Shown here: piece by piece, positions 20,966-32,210 of the stretch
Layout: each line of letters opens with the position of its first letter
Numbering within the stretch: the first letter of the stretch is position 1
From: Raffaelea ambrosiae
Taxonomy: Eukaryota > Ascomycota > Sordariomycetes > Ophiostomatales > Ophiostomataceae
Assembly (NCBI GenBank): GCA_002778195.1
Contig: PCDI01000004.1
Coordinates: 1,186,733-1,250,732 of the forward strand
DNA length: 64,000 nucleotides
Direction: 5' to 3'
Made by a program: the position numbers and the translations under genes
Notes under the pieces: model-generated
What the model was told of the DNA's origin: nothing
The model's input: the letters and a program-made list of their open reading frames with translations, nothing else
Databases searched by the model: none

Positions 20966-23900
20966 TTTTGGTGGTGATGATGTTGTTGTGATAGAGATGG
21001 GAGAATGATTACTTAAGAGATAAAAAGGGGGGTGGAGGGAAAAGAAGAGGGGAAAGAGATAAAAAAGGATGTGAAGAGAGAGAAGATGTGCCTGTTGATG
21101 TATCTCTAAAAGTTCCTCATTTGCTGAGAGAGAGGGAGAGTCTGGCTTGTGTATTTCTTGTTGTTGAGGAAAGAGAAAGATTATGGTGGTGGGCGGCTAT
21201 TGTTGATTATATACAGTCAAAGGGAGAGGGGACAGAATGAGATAACGGAAGCTACCTAAGAACTAACTAATACTGCGCAGAGGCGGAGGCGGGAAAAAAA
21301 AATTGGACACTAAAGAGGAGGGCTGGCACTGCCAGCCAGGGCAGCGTCGCTGCCACACTGCTGCGGCGTCTTGCGGCGAAACCGAAAAAATGGAACAGCA
21401 TAGCCAAGAAGGCCACTGTATCTTAGTAGCCTGGAGAGAGGGGCTTGGGGGCCTGCAAAGAGGTCCCTCCCCCGCGCCCTCCCGGTAAGTGTTCACTAAC
21501 TAACTGGAGCATTCTGCCGGTTTCTGCAGTAGTTAGTGGAAAAGACCCCGGGGGGCCCAGCCAGAAGGGCTATGGAGGCGCTTGGCTCTGGTTGGCCTAG
21601 GCCTGGCCGCGGCCTTGTTGGCCTGGCCGTGTTCTGCTGGCGTCCGCTCTTTTTTTTGCGGGTCCGGAACAGTGCTCGTCCGTTGACAGCCAATGAAACC
21701 AAGGGGGCCGCCAAGAGGAGGCTGTGCTCTCTCCCTTCGGAGAGGTGTGTGTGGACGACTGGCGCGTGGAAGGAGCCAGATACATACCTACTCCCACACA
21801 GTAATGCACCTCATCCTATTGCTTGCTCGTTTGCCGTTCGCCGTTTTGCATTTTCATCCAATATTTTGCACAGTGATGCAATTCGTCGCCCTCCCGTCTT
21901 CCTTGGCTCTTTGGTTTCAGCGCGGTGACCACCGAAGCTGAGAATGTGTCCGCAGCCCCAAACATTAGTTTAGTCCCTCCTGTTTGGCAGTTGCCGGGCC
22001 CTTTTGGCTCTCTGTGTGTGTGTGCGTGTGTGTGTGTTGCTGACTAGTGAGATAAGCTATCCCTGCTCTGTAACCATGTTACAAGAGTTCGTCAGTTCTG
22101 GTGACTGCTGGGTTCCGGTCAGCGTCTTCGCCACAAGGGTCCAGTAGGTAAAAAACTCTGTAACTACGGTGTACGATACGGAGAACGGAGCATTCGCCAG
22201 TCGCCCGAGCGCGAGCAAAAAAAAAAAAAAAAGCTGTGCCACGCGCAGCAGGCTTTGCCAGGACTGTTGTCTCGGTGCTCGTATCTCAATTCTACAACAA
22301 TAACACGTGCGTCTTTTGCTGGCCGCGAACCATGGACGGCCAAGGCCCGACAATCAGGCCAATCCTTCAGTTCAGTACGGGAAAGGAAGGCACAGAATGC
22401 GACACGGAAGGTGCGACATGCAGCAGAAAGCTACTCGTATGCAGGCGCAGGGGAAAAATAAAAACTATGCATACGTGCACCCGTAAAACTTTTTGCCATA
22501 CTACTACATAGTTAGTATGTAATACATTGGCCAAGCACAGCCTCGACAGACCACTCATCAGAAGGCCAGGCCGCGTGCCCAGCTGGTCCGGGCCACCCAG
22601 AAAGCAGTCGTTGTCATCCCTCCCCCGCCGCACCCAAAGTCCGCCTCTGTATCATACATACGAGTAGTACACGTACACCGTAGGTACTCAGCACCCTCCC
22701 AAACTGCGCCTGCCAGCAGCACCTGTGCGCGAAACAAAAGTACCCCCTAGCTTAGCTGTGCCAGGGCTGGTCAGTGCCTCGGCAGTGAGCGACAGCCACT
22801 AAAACGCAAGGGCCCCAAAAGCAATGGGAATGTGGAAGGAAGGCACGACTGCCAATAAGACCGAGCTAAGGAAGGTACGGCGGCCTCAAGAAGTACGAGT
22901 ACGGTGTACTCTTAGCTTGCACAGGTGCCTCCTTCCCTCTGGGAGAGGCCCACATCCAATTGGAGGAGGCTTTGCATTTTGTCCCCTGCCCCTCCGCCTC
23001 TCCGTTGACGTCGTTGGACCGTCGTCATCTCGCATTCTTTGTCTCTGTTGTGTTTTTCACGATACTACCGAAATCTAAACAAACACGGTTCACACAGCTG
23101 CCTCTGCTCTGCTCTTGACGACGATCCGCAGCACAGCCCTTTTTTTTCTGAGGCTTTCTCTACATAGTAGATTAATTCAAAGACACTTTATTGCTCCCCT
23201 CTTCCACGTAATTGTCGATAGTGCGGCTCAGCCAAGCTCATCCTTTCAGTGGTCCTCAACAGCAATCCGACGCAGTTTGACGCAATTTTTTCCTTCCTTG
23301 CGTTTTGTTCATTAACCAGGAAAAGGAGCTGCGCCTACTTTTGACGTAACACCCTGTTGCTCTTGGCTATCTGCCTCCACTCCCTACTTCTTCCTCCCCG
23401 CAAAAAAAAGACACCCAGTATCGGCCATCACCCAAACTGACATGTCCCTGGCTTTCTCTGATTCTCCGGCACTTGCAGCATAACCAAAGGTTTCACTCAG
23501 CAAGCTCCCTTGTTACCGCGGGCCAGCTTCCATCAACAGCAGTCACGCCGGTCCCTTGAAGAGACGAGACAAGAAACTTTTGCACAGCCACCGGCAGTCG
23601 TCTGCAAATCGTGCAGCTTTGCTTGACCAAAACACGCCGGGCCAAGCTAGCTTCTGCTGGCCAAGCTGCCGGCCAAGCTACCGGCCAAGCTCTTTTGTCA
23701 TGTGTTCCTGGCACATCCGTGTGCTGCCGTCCCCCCCCGTGCGTCCTTCTTGTCTCTGGTGCTGTTGCGTGTTTGTCTCTGACCGCCTGCTCTTGGAGTC
23801 TGGCAGTGGATGTGTGTTGTCTTTTGCCCATACCGTTGGGGTACTCCAGTCACACGCGGCAGACTTCATGACAGTTGAGAGAGACTGGCACGGACAGCCC

Positions 23901-24392
23901 CCAGCCACATATTTAGTGACCTGGTGGTCAGACAATATGAGAGGACATGCAGAGGAAGCAAAGAGAGCACGAAAACAGGGAAACAGAGGAAGCACATGTG
24001 ACTTGTCGCCGACGCGTTCCACAAAGTCAAACCTCTGACGTTCTCTCGTGCATTTCCGTGGCTGAATTCAACGCCGGTCAGAAAGCTCGCCAGAGAAGCC
24101 TCGCCAGTGCATTGCATCTCGTTATCAGTCATGCTCTTGAATGGCGGTGCGGGGCGTGAGCTCGTCATGGTATGCATCTTGTTGCTGTATCTTACTGCCA
24201 TCCCACGGACCATTCTTGTGAAGGAAGCGCATCCCATCAAACTGCCGGCTCATTCGGACTCTGCACAACGTCGAGGTCCACAACCAGCAGCTCATCCAGG
24301 CCATCAACACCTTGTACGACCCCAGAGCCCACATCTAGACCATCCGCAAGCGCGGATGGGTCACCAAGCGGTGGATAGGGCGATGTGGCCGA
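20966..24392. other. Long non-coding stretch upstream of calcipressin
   Basis: About 3.4 kb without a supportable gene. It contains the calcipressin 5' region (purine-rich on plus, 20980-21240), a TG repeat near 22012-22037, one TACATAGT octamer (22505), two TACGAGTA words (22659, 22894), and a run of AAGCTRCCGGCCAAGCT-like words at 23644-23690. Frames are short and unlike proteins, apart from the fragment at 24246-24417. Confidence 0.5.
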
Positions 24393-24417
24393 CTAGGGTA
24401 CTATGATGTCTCCATCA
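24246..24417 (+). pseudogene. Short coding-like fragment with an internal stop
   Basis: On the plus strand one frame reads LIRTLHNVEVHNQQLIQAIN and NTLYDPRAHI, meets TAG at 24336, and then continues in the same frame with TIRKRGWVTKRWIGR and LGYYDV. The helical, charged text on both sides of the stop suggests a decayed gene in which CAG became TAG, a change that repeat-induced point mutation would make. The family is not recognised. It overlaps the end of the bZIP-like locus on the other strand, so at least one of the two is not functional. Confidence 0.25.
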
Positions 24418-25065
24418 CTGGACTCTTGGGCATGCAAGGGCATGCCGTCGAACAGATCGCCAATCAACCCTTTGAGCACAGTAGATTCTTGCCAAGGCTG
24501 TTCGAACGAGGACGGGCATTCGGCTGCGCTGGGAGTTTGCGGTTGAGTCCCATCTTTGTTCCCTGCGGACGACTCTCCTGGCACAGTCATGTCAGTCGGA
24601 AATATCGGATGCTGGTGCAAATGCACCTGCAATCCCAGAGACCGTGACTGGTTGTGACAGCATGCTCAGGGAATTTGCAGGAACATATACCTCGGCCTTG
24701 GAGCGGCACCTGGCTGGCAGAGCAGTGGAGGACCTTGTCCGTAAACAGCAGATGCCAATGGGTATCTGGCGGCAGAAGAGTCTCGCGTGAGTGCACCCTT
24801 CCACGCATCGATCAGCGCACTTTTGCCGGTCCACGAGTTTGCGGATACTGCTGTTCGGCGTTCTGTGATTCCGCTGGGCCAGGCGGCTCTGTAGGCGTCG
24901 TCGCTCGGCCTTGTCGAGGTAGGCAATGTTGATGTCGTCGTCGACGACCCGCGGCCGCCCGGGAGGCCGGCGAATCGTGAGCGTGTCTTTCCGGCCATCG
25001 ATGATTCTACGTGCTGGGTCGATGACCATGCCACAAGGTGTTTGGGGTTTCTTCATGCTGTGCAC
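24393..25065 (-). pseudogene. bZIP transcription factor locus, apparently frame-broken
   Basis: The minus strand from 25065 encodes an AT-hook-like RRPPGRPR followed by a bZIP basic region, KAERRRLQSRLAQRNHR, close to the fungal RRRxQNRxAQRxxR pattern but with Ser in place of the invariant Asn. The expected leucine zipper does not follow: the frame becomes Cys-rich and ends at 24592. A second frame carries a plausible continuation (SAVYGQGPPLLCQPGAAPRP), and a third, to the stop at 24393, reads SFEQPWQESTVLKGLIGDLF, typical of acidic C-termini of such factors. Introns could explain one shift, but I find no clean splice sites for both, and the critical Asn is lost. I call it a likely pseudogene; a multi-intron active gene cannot be excluded. 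Confidence 0.4.
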
Positions 25066-25927
25066 ATGGATGACACAAAGCTATGCGAAGTGCATGCGCA
25101 GACAGGGCCAGAGAACTATCCGCGTCTCTCGCGCAACGCTACGCTTTGTATCTCGGGTGCTGTCTCGTGGTGTGGAGCCTAAATGGGATTAGCCTCTGCG
25201 ACCATGCCTTCTGGGCTGTCGCGATCGTTTTCGCTTCCTGCCCTGTAGACAGCCCCGAATCCATTGGACAAGGCCTCGGCCATTTCCGTGGTCGTTCTAT
25301 GCCACACAATGCCGCTTGTATGGCTATGGCATCTTGCAATGTCGTCCAATGAAGAGAGCCTTGTCTAGGGGGCGCTTGGTTCTTCCCATTAATCTACGAT
25401 GAGCATAAGTCGCGTCCGTCAGTCATCGGCATTTGCCCAGCTCGGCCACTCTGGGAACAAGGTTTGGAATAGCTCGGGCGTAGCTGTTGTTCGCTACCAG
25501 ACACATTGGACGAGTTTGTTCGTTGGCGGTAGAATGTACTCCCATGGGGCCACGAAGGGCTGACAAGACGTCAAGGAACCACCGGAAACGGCAATATGCC
25601 AGGACCAAGTGTGGTAGGATCAGAGCAGAAGCAGCATGATTGGCAGGTCCCCTCACATTCGCTTCCCCCGATGCCACGCGTAAAATAAGCTTCTAGCTAC
25701 CTGCAAAAGGCACTCGCAACACTCGGCTTGTTTAACGACCTGCCGGCTGCGAGAATCGTATCGAGAAGTGGGTTGTCATAACGCCAAGTCGTAACCTTTC
25801 TTTTGGACTGTGTCGGGCAAAGGAATCAGTCAAGACAGAAGATGATATGATACACGGGTGTCGTCGACCGGGTGGGTGTCTTGGACCACACTGGGCCGGA
25901 GAACGAGCAAACAGATGCTTTTTTTTT
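25066..25927. other. Intergenic spacer
   Basis: The region lies upstream of the bZIP-like locus and downstream of the His-rich MFS gene. Only short frames occur, and no gene or repeat is supported. Confidence 0.5.
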
Positions 25928-26725
25928 TCATGAAGAATACCGCAAGAGATACGTCAGCACCACGCCCAGAACTCCAGCGCCGGCCAGGCCAAAGAACACG
26001 CCCTGCGGCAAGGCTGCGACGGTCCACGCATACATCACATTGACCATGGGAGGCGCAACGAGCCGCGTCAGGGACTGCAACGATCCCACGATGCCCATGA
26101 CCCTCCCCACATGTTCGCTGGCGACGACGATGGACAGCGCGGTCTGCGTCGCGGACATGCCCAAGGCATTGAGCGAGGACACCAGGCCTGCCAGCAGGAA
26201 AAAGATGCCCGTCGGGGCTAGGCCGTAGCCCAGGTACCCCAGGACGTCGGACCCCAGTGCCAGCCGCAGCAGCGGCATCTGCACGCGCCGGATCTGCCGC
26301 TCGCCCTTGTCTTCGGGCGGTCTTTGTCCGCCCGGCGCAGCACCAGCATGACGAGTACGGCGCGTCAAGAAGCGCATCAGCAGCTGCAGGACCACGGTCG
26401 TCACCAGCGTGCGCGACAGGCTGATGGCCGAGACGAAGTTGCCCGTGTCCATCATGGTCCATTGGAACTGGGCCTGCGGGTAGATCATCATGACGTCCAT
26501 GCTGCCGGCCGACGTGCCAAACAGGATGGCGTTGATGCTGAGCAGGATCAACAGGTTTCGCCGGCCCCGCGTCAGGTCTGCCGTCGTTTGGGCCGAGAGG
26601 AGAGCGTCGAGCGCACGAGGCGAAAACGTCGACCGCAGGTATCGCGCCAACAGGGTCCAGGGCGCCGACCATTGACCCACGGGATGCGGTGACGGCTTCG
26701 TGTCGACGGCAGCCTCGTCATCGCT

Positions 26726-26764
<39 letters not shown>

Positions 26765-27069
26765 TGCATCGTCTGCGTCTGTAATGTGGTGCCGCACGTC
26801 GCGTGGAAGGGACTCGGGGACGATGAGCAGGAAGAGCAGGGCGACGACGTGGCCGATCAGAGCGTACAGAAAGATGGCCCACGGACGGGCGACACCGTCA
26901 CGGGCGCTCAGTTTGCTCAGTGCCGTGCCCAGTGCCGGCCCGACAGCCATGCCCAAGAACATGCCGCTCTGGATCCAGCCCATGGCCACCACACGGGCGC
27001 CTTTGCCGTGGTGGCCACCATGGCCACCGTGGCCTCCTCCGTGTCCATGCATGTGGACGCCCTGGCCGC

Positions 27070-27100
<31 letters not shown>

Positions 27101-27981
27101 CCTACCGCCTGCCTCATCCCCGTCTCCGCCATCCACGTCGGTCACGTCGGTCACGTACGAGCACGATGTGGCCATGAGCAGGGTAAACGACCCGCTGAGG
27201 CCGTCGAGCGCAAACGACAGGAACAGCCAGCGGTAGTCGAGCGCGGCCGGGAAGGCGACAACCAGCAGCAGGACCACCTCGGCGGCGAGCAGGCCCAGGC
27301 CATTGATGACCATGACGGGGACGCGGCCGACACGGTCGCTGCGCTTGCCCAGATAGTAGCTCATGGCGGCGCTGAGGAGGCCGGTGACGAGGTCGCGGCA
27401 GGTGGCCATGACGGCGACGCGGGCGAGCACGGGTGCCGTGGCACAGAAGCCGTCCGTGCCGCCCATGGGGTCGTCCATGCCGGCAGACGGGGTGCTAGAG
27501 GAGGGCCCGCCGCCGCCAGCCATTTCGTCTCGTAGCAGAGTGGCTGCTGCTGCTGCTGCTGCTGCTGCTGCATTGCTGTTTCCGTTGCTGTTGCTGTCCA
27601 TCACTTGCTGGCAGATCAGCGAGACCAGGACGTTGACCCGGGGCACCATGGTGAGGCCGGCCGACAGGCTGGAGAGAAAAAAGTACGGCATGATCCGGTA
27701 GACCTGTGGTGAAGGGGGGGGGGGTAGCGAGCCCTGTTGTCAGTCCCCTCGATCTGGAAGTGTGGGACGTAGACAGTCCCTGAAACATGGTCGAATCACA
27801 CCAGCGAGTCAACTCTTACCGTCAGCTTCCTGCGGGCGAGGTCCACGGGCCGGCGCGTGGGTGGTACGGGGGATGCATCCCTTGAGCCCCCTCGGGACGA
27901 GCTGGAATCCACCAGGTCATCCAGGGGAATGGCCTCGTCCTCCTCCGCAGAGGAGACCTTTTGGTAGGTTGGGTGGCGCAT
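25928..27981 (-). CDS. MFS transporter (TetA/HIAT1-like) with His-rich and Asp-rich loops
   Basis: Two exons, 27981-27820 and 27703-25928, join in phase 0 for about 645 residues. Exon 1 is a cytosolic Ser/Pro-rich tail (MRHPTYQKVSSAEEDEAIPL). Exon 2 starts with TM1 (IMPYFFLSSLSAGLTMVPRV) and has MFS motif A, GKRSDRVGRVP, near 173-183. Two inserted loops are unusual: residues 271-288, HMHGHGGGHGGHGGHHGK, preceded by a Gly/Asp tract, and residues about 366-379, a run of Asp. A poly-Ala stretch (GCA repeat, 27541-27570) lies in the first extramembrane loop. The His and Asp loops resemble the metal-sensing loops of zinc transporters, so a metal or metal-complex substrate is possible, but the MFS core itself looks like tetracycline-type exporters. 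Twelve TM segments can be counted approximately. No neighbour clarifies the role. Confidence 0.85.
26721..26763 (+). repeat. (CGT)n trinucleotide microsatellite inside an MFS exon
   Basis: An almost perfect CGT tract of about 14 units. On the coding (minus) strand it is read as consecutive Asp codons. Similar CGT tracts occur at 29038-29069 in an intron and around 46613-46628 in RFC1. Confidence 0.85.
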
Positions 27982-28889
27982 GATGGCCAGAGAGAGAGAG
28001 AGAGAGATTAGGCCGTCGTCACCGGCAAAAGACCAGAAGCCGTGTCGTCGTCGAGAATGGTGTGCAACAGCGATCCGGCTGTGCCGGATACATTTTGGGA
28101 AAGGAATGAGAGAGAGACAGAGATGCAAACTAGCTCATCCAAAATGTCTCCGCGTGGGTGCCACAGTTGAAACTTGCTCAATACCAAGCCTCATCCAAGC
28201 TGGGGGGTGTGTATGGCGCCACGTGATAAGCGAGAGGAGGCACTAAACAGTCCCGTGAATAGGCCCAGAATCCAGAGCGTTGGACCCCGGAAGATGGGAC
28301 CACCCGCTAATTCGGGCTAACCAGAAGCGCTGAGAGCCTGTATGTATGCTGCACGTAATTTAATCCTGTCAGGCCTGACTGGTCCACATTGCGAACAGTG
28401 AAGTGAAGACGCCCGAGCCATCTGGCCGTCCGACTCGCTGTGGGGTGTCCATCGACAGACATGGGGAATTGCACGCAAGATGATGCGTCGCGCCTTCCAT
28501 GGTTGGTGCCTAACAATCCGATATCCGTTCCAGCATCGGCCCCCGCCCCATGGAGTGGAATTTGTAAGACTGGACGTCTGTCGAAACCAGACTAGATGGG
28601 CGACGTTGGCTCTTGACGTAACCCACTCCAAGGCTGCCATTCCAGGGGCGGCGTGTAAGCCAGCTTATAATGGGCGCCATTGGACCAGTGTCCGCTTCCA
28701 TTGAGGCAAAACAAGCACATCCCCCAGGCCACTCCCTCGAACCTCGACACTTTTACTTTTTGAAAAGGCTGGATCTCTGGCAAAGACAAAGGCCACTCCG
28801 TCGAACCTCGACTTTTTTCCACTTCTTTTTGAAAAGGCTGAATCTCTGGCAAACACGCAACCGGGATCCGTCACACGTCTTCTCCAGCA
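27982..28889. promoter_or_regulatory. Divergent promoter region of the His-rich MFS and TMEM205-like genes
   Basis: These 908 bp separate the two start codons. Next to the MFS start is an AG repeat (27988-28006). Close to the TMEM205-like start lies a 64-68 bp tandem duplication described separately. No known operator was recognised. Confidence 0.45.
28726..28857 (+). repeat. Tandem duplication of about 64 bp in a promoter
   Basis: Copy one (28726-28789) and copy two (28790-28857) share AGGCCACTCC, TCGAACCTCGAC, TTTTTGAAAAGGCTG and ATCTCTGGCAAA in the same order, with a few substitutions and a short pyrimidine expansion in copy two. The duplication ends about 33 bp before the start codon at 28890, so it forms the 5' UTR or core promoter of the TMEM205-like gene. 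Confidence 0.85.
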
Positions 28890-29034
28890 ATGGCTTCTCT
28901 CTGGACCGGCCTCACCACCCTCAGCAGCTACCACCTCTTGTCGTGGGGGTCTCTCTTGGGCACGCAGCTGTATCAGGTAGGCGCTACACGCAAACGCATA
29001 CGAGACAAACAACATACCTGCTGAACTCCACTCC

Positions 29035-29069
<35 letters not shown>

Positions 29070-29520
29070 TCTTCTTCAGACCTTGATCATGACCAAGCTC
29101 TGCTTCCTCCATCTGCCCCGCGCCCAGTTCCAGGCGCTCCAGAAGCAGGTGTTCCCCGTCTACTTTTCGACCGAGACGGCCCTCGCGGTGGCGACGGCCG
29201 CCACGTCGCGCACGCCTCCCAGCAAGACCGACGCCGCTCTCCTCGCCATCGCCCTCGGCATGGCCGCCCTCAACCTGCTCGTCTACGGGCCGCGCTCCGT
29301 CGCCGCCATGCTCCAGCGCAACCACCAGGAGACCCGCGACGGCCTCCGCCTGGGCGCGTCGGCCGAGATGCAGCGGGACGCCCTGTCGGCCGACATGTAC
29401 GCGGCCAAGCGGGCCTTCTCGCACAGCCATGCCATGAGCATCCATCTGAACCTGATTGGCCTGGGGGCGACGGTCCTGTACGGGCTGTCTCTGGGAGCGC
29501 GGATGGGGGGGGCAGCGTAG
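28890..29520 (+). CDS. TMEM205-like (DUF4149) membrane protein
   Basis: Exon 1 (28890-28976) and exon 2 (29080-29520) join in phase 0 for about 175 residues. Exon 1 has a hydrophobic segment (SSYHLLSWGSLLGTQLYQ). Exon 2 continues TLIMTKLCFLHLPRAQFQAL and QKQVFPVYF, the conserved TMEM205/DUF4149 pattern, followed by further hydrophobic stretches (LLAIALGMAALNLLVYGP; HLNLIGLGATVLYGLSLG), giving four likely TM helices. Family members are small membrane proteins of the secretory route with poorly known function; the human one is linked to cisplatin resistance. The 103-nt intron contains a CGT microsatellite just before its acceptor. No targeting signal other than the first TM is seen. Confidence 0.85.
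29038..29069 (+). repeat. (CGT)n microsatellite in the intron of the TMEM205-like gene
   Basis: Roughly ten CGT units stand in place of the usual polypyrimidine tract, about 10 bp before the 3' splice site at 29079. Length change here could alter splicing efficiency. Confidence 0.85.
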
Positions 29521-30485
29521 GGAGATCTCTTTTGGGGGGGAGGGAGGCAGAAAGCGACAGCAGAGGCGCGCAGCTGGAAAGAAGCCCCAAGACCAAAAGA
29601 AATCTTGAAACAAGAAAGGGGGGGGGGGGTTCACACTGACCAAATCCATAGCCAGCTCTTCACTCTCTTTCACATAGACATTTTTCAAATATTGCAATCT
29701 CAACTTACACAGCTCCATTGGCCAATCAGAGCGCTGATTTCCCACATCCGGGCCCACCACGGACATCCTAGACCCTCCAACGGCGTCATACAGCTTTAGG
29801 CATCCAGATAAGTTCACTCCATGTCGGTCCTGTCATGCAAGTATATTTCGCGTTGAGTTTTTTTTTTCTTTTTCTTTTCCCGTTGGATATGGTAGTAAAG
29901 CCCGTCAAAATCCGTAAAACGGGTAACCGTCTCCCCGTTGTCCCCGCGCTAGCACAGTGAAACCGCCGAGTAAAAACCTGCGGTTTAATTTACATGGGTC
30001 CCCTATACAAATATATCTGGCCTTTTTAACTGGCCGGTTAAACCTGCACAAATAAACCGTCCGGTTTACTCCCCCAAATAATCCGTCAAAATAAACCGGG
30101 TGGTTTTAACCCTCCGGATTTTCTTTCCAAATAAAACCGGCTTTTGTTTCCAAATGAATCTGGCTTGAAAAATATCACGAGAAATATACTATTTTTGCTG
30201 TCGAATAATCAAGATTCAATATTATAAAAAGAACGTTATTAGTTACAAACAAAATAAAACCATAAGTCGATGTGTATTTATTTGAATTTCTTTATCTCTT
30301 ATTTTATATGTTTTTTTTGGCGAGCCCACCCCCCTTTTTTTTCCCATGCCTTCCATAGTACAATACATTTTACCCTTCTTCATGAGAGATTTTGTCGTAG
30401 CTTTTTTTTTGTACACGGCCTTCGTCAATCCTTCAGCCTTGCATGTAAAACAGAGCAATAGCCCCTTCCTTGCGTCCCCCCCCCC
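29521..30485. other. Convergent AT-rich spacer with degenerate CAAATAAACCGG array
   Basis: The spacer lies between the 3' ends of the TMEM205-like and PheRS genes. From about 29860 to 30460 the base composition drops sharply to AT-rich. Between 30005 and 30165 at least six variants of CAAATAAACCGG occur on the plus strand (near 30008, 30049, 30075, 30087, 30128, 30151), mixed with inverted words such as GGTTTA and CCGGTTA. No gene is visible. Confidence 0.7.
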
Positions 30486-32210
30486 CTACCGGATCGTCAC
30501 TCCCAGACGCTCCACCAGCGCGCCCGTCACCTCGTCGTGCAGCTCGTTCGTCTCCGCATTGGTCAGCGTCCGCTCCAGGCTGCGGTAGTTGATGCGGAAG
30601 CACTGGCTCTGGCGCTTGGTCTTGGGGTGGGTGAACTCGTCGACGAGCTTGACGTCTTCGACCGTGTCACCCGCGATGCTGCGGATGACCTCCATGACGT
30701 CGTTGGGGTGGACAGTCGGCGTAGACTGCGACGAAGTCGACAATGTTGAAGAAGTGGCGGGAGATCCCGGGGCCGATGCCGTCGTCGACGACTCCGGCGG
30801 CGCCGTTGTCGGCAGCCAAAATGACACATCCTTGTAACACGCCGGATGCTTGGAAAACGGCACAAACAGCCGCATCTTGTCCAGGTTGTCCGACACGCCC
30901 GCAAACTGGCTCAGAAACCGCTCGTCCTGCGACCAGAACAGCCGAATGTCCGGGATCTGGAACAGCAGCATCGCAATCCGGTCCAGACCAATGCCAAACG
31001 CCCATCCCATCTGCGTCGGCACGCCCGCGTCCACCAGAATCTCCTGCCTGGAAATGCCGCACCCCAGACACTCCAGCCAGTCGCCCTGGTAGTACACCTC
31101 CAGCTCCCACGACGGGCTCGTAAACGGAAAATACGCCTCCACCCAGCGCACCCGCAGGGGCTCGTCCGGCGGCGCCTCACGCCCCTCGGCCGCCGCCGCC
31201 CGCGCCGCTGCCCGCTTGGCCCGCGTAAACACCTCGACGACCATGAGCTCCAGCGAGCGCTTCAGGTGCGCGCCCAGCGCCTCGACCTCGTCGGGCGCGT
31301 GGTGGGCGGCCGCCTGCAGCGGGTTCCGCTCCGGGTGGAAGGGCGGGTTGGGGTCTTCGACGACCATGTCGTGCTTGGGCAGCTGGGCAAGGTCGGCGTA
31401 GATCGCTTCGGTCAGGTTGCCGCGGCCGTCGCCGGTCGCGACGTCGCGTCGGTCCCACACGTGCGCGCCCTCCATCTGGTGGAACACGGGGTAGTGCGTG
31501 CGGTCGACCTCGTCGCGGCGGTAGACGTCGGCGCTTAGCAGAAAGCCGGGGCTCGCGTTGGACCGGAACGTCTCGAGCTCGTGGGCGCTGGTGTGGGTGC
31601 GCAGCAGGGTGTCCTTGTTGATGTAGTACGTGTCGGAGCGCGCACGGCCGGGGTGGTCCGGGGGAAACCCCAAGGAGTCGAAGTTCTGGAACGTCGAGAC
31701 GACCGGGTGGAGGGAGTTGTGGTACCGATACGTCGGTGCGGGAAAGCGAGACTCGATGATCTGCCGGGTAATGGCCACGGGGTGGTCCTTTTGCAGGTGG
31801 AGGCGCCGCGACGCGGCCGCGATGACGTTGTGCGGGGCATTGAACCAGGCGTCCGTCTGGTAGTCGCGGCCGTCGACCTGAATGGTGTTGTTTGCGGTTG
31901 AAGGCGTAGAGGACGTAGAGGCGGATGTGGAGGGGGAAGAAGAAGGGGAAGAAGAAGCTGCTGTGCTCATATGGTTTCTCCAGTTAGACACTTGGACAAC
32001 GCTGATTTCTCTGATGCTCTGGCATGCCCGCACCAGTATACACCGTAGACATCTTCCACTAAATCACTCACCAGTCGAGTAGCAGGCGGCCGCCCGTATC
32101 CGGAGGCTGCCCCTCCTTGGCCACAAAGCTTCACAGCTGCATCGTCTGCTCGAGAAAGAAACTGCCGACGACAACAGCCCACGAGCGGCCAGCGACATCG
32201 GCCGCGCCAT
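30486..32210 (-). CDS. msf1: Mitochondrial phenylalanyl-tRNA synthetase
   Basis: Exon 1 (32210-32072) encodes a clear presequence, MARPMSLAARGLLSSAV with many Arg and no acidic residue before Glu-28; exon 2 (31960-30486) gives the rest, about 537 residues in all. Class II synthetase motif 2 is seen as FHQMEGAHVW (about 206-215) and motif 3 as GWAFGIGLDRIAML (about 365-378). The C-terminal 130 residues (SKHPACYKDVSFWLP onward) form the anticodon-binding FDX-ACB domain of monomeric mitochondrial PheRS. It charges mitochondrial tRNA-Phe in the matrix. The intron has a good branch site, TCTAAC, before its CACAG acceptor. An in-frame ATG inside the intron at 31970 could start a shorter form lacking the presequence if the intron were retained. 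The insert with SSTTASAPGSPATSSTLSTS is low-complexity and probably a loop. Confidence 0.93.

Noticed and set aside
20966..21300. Crz1-type calcineurin response element before calcipressin
   Set aside because: Only partial GGCGGC or GGCTTG words occur; none fits the consensus well enough to call.
26786..27535. Plus-strand 249-codon frame across the His-rich MFS gene
   Set aside because: It is the antisense shadow of the MFS exon, rich in Ala, Gly, Asp and Val from the complementary codon bias.
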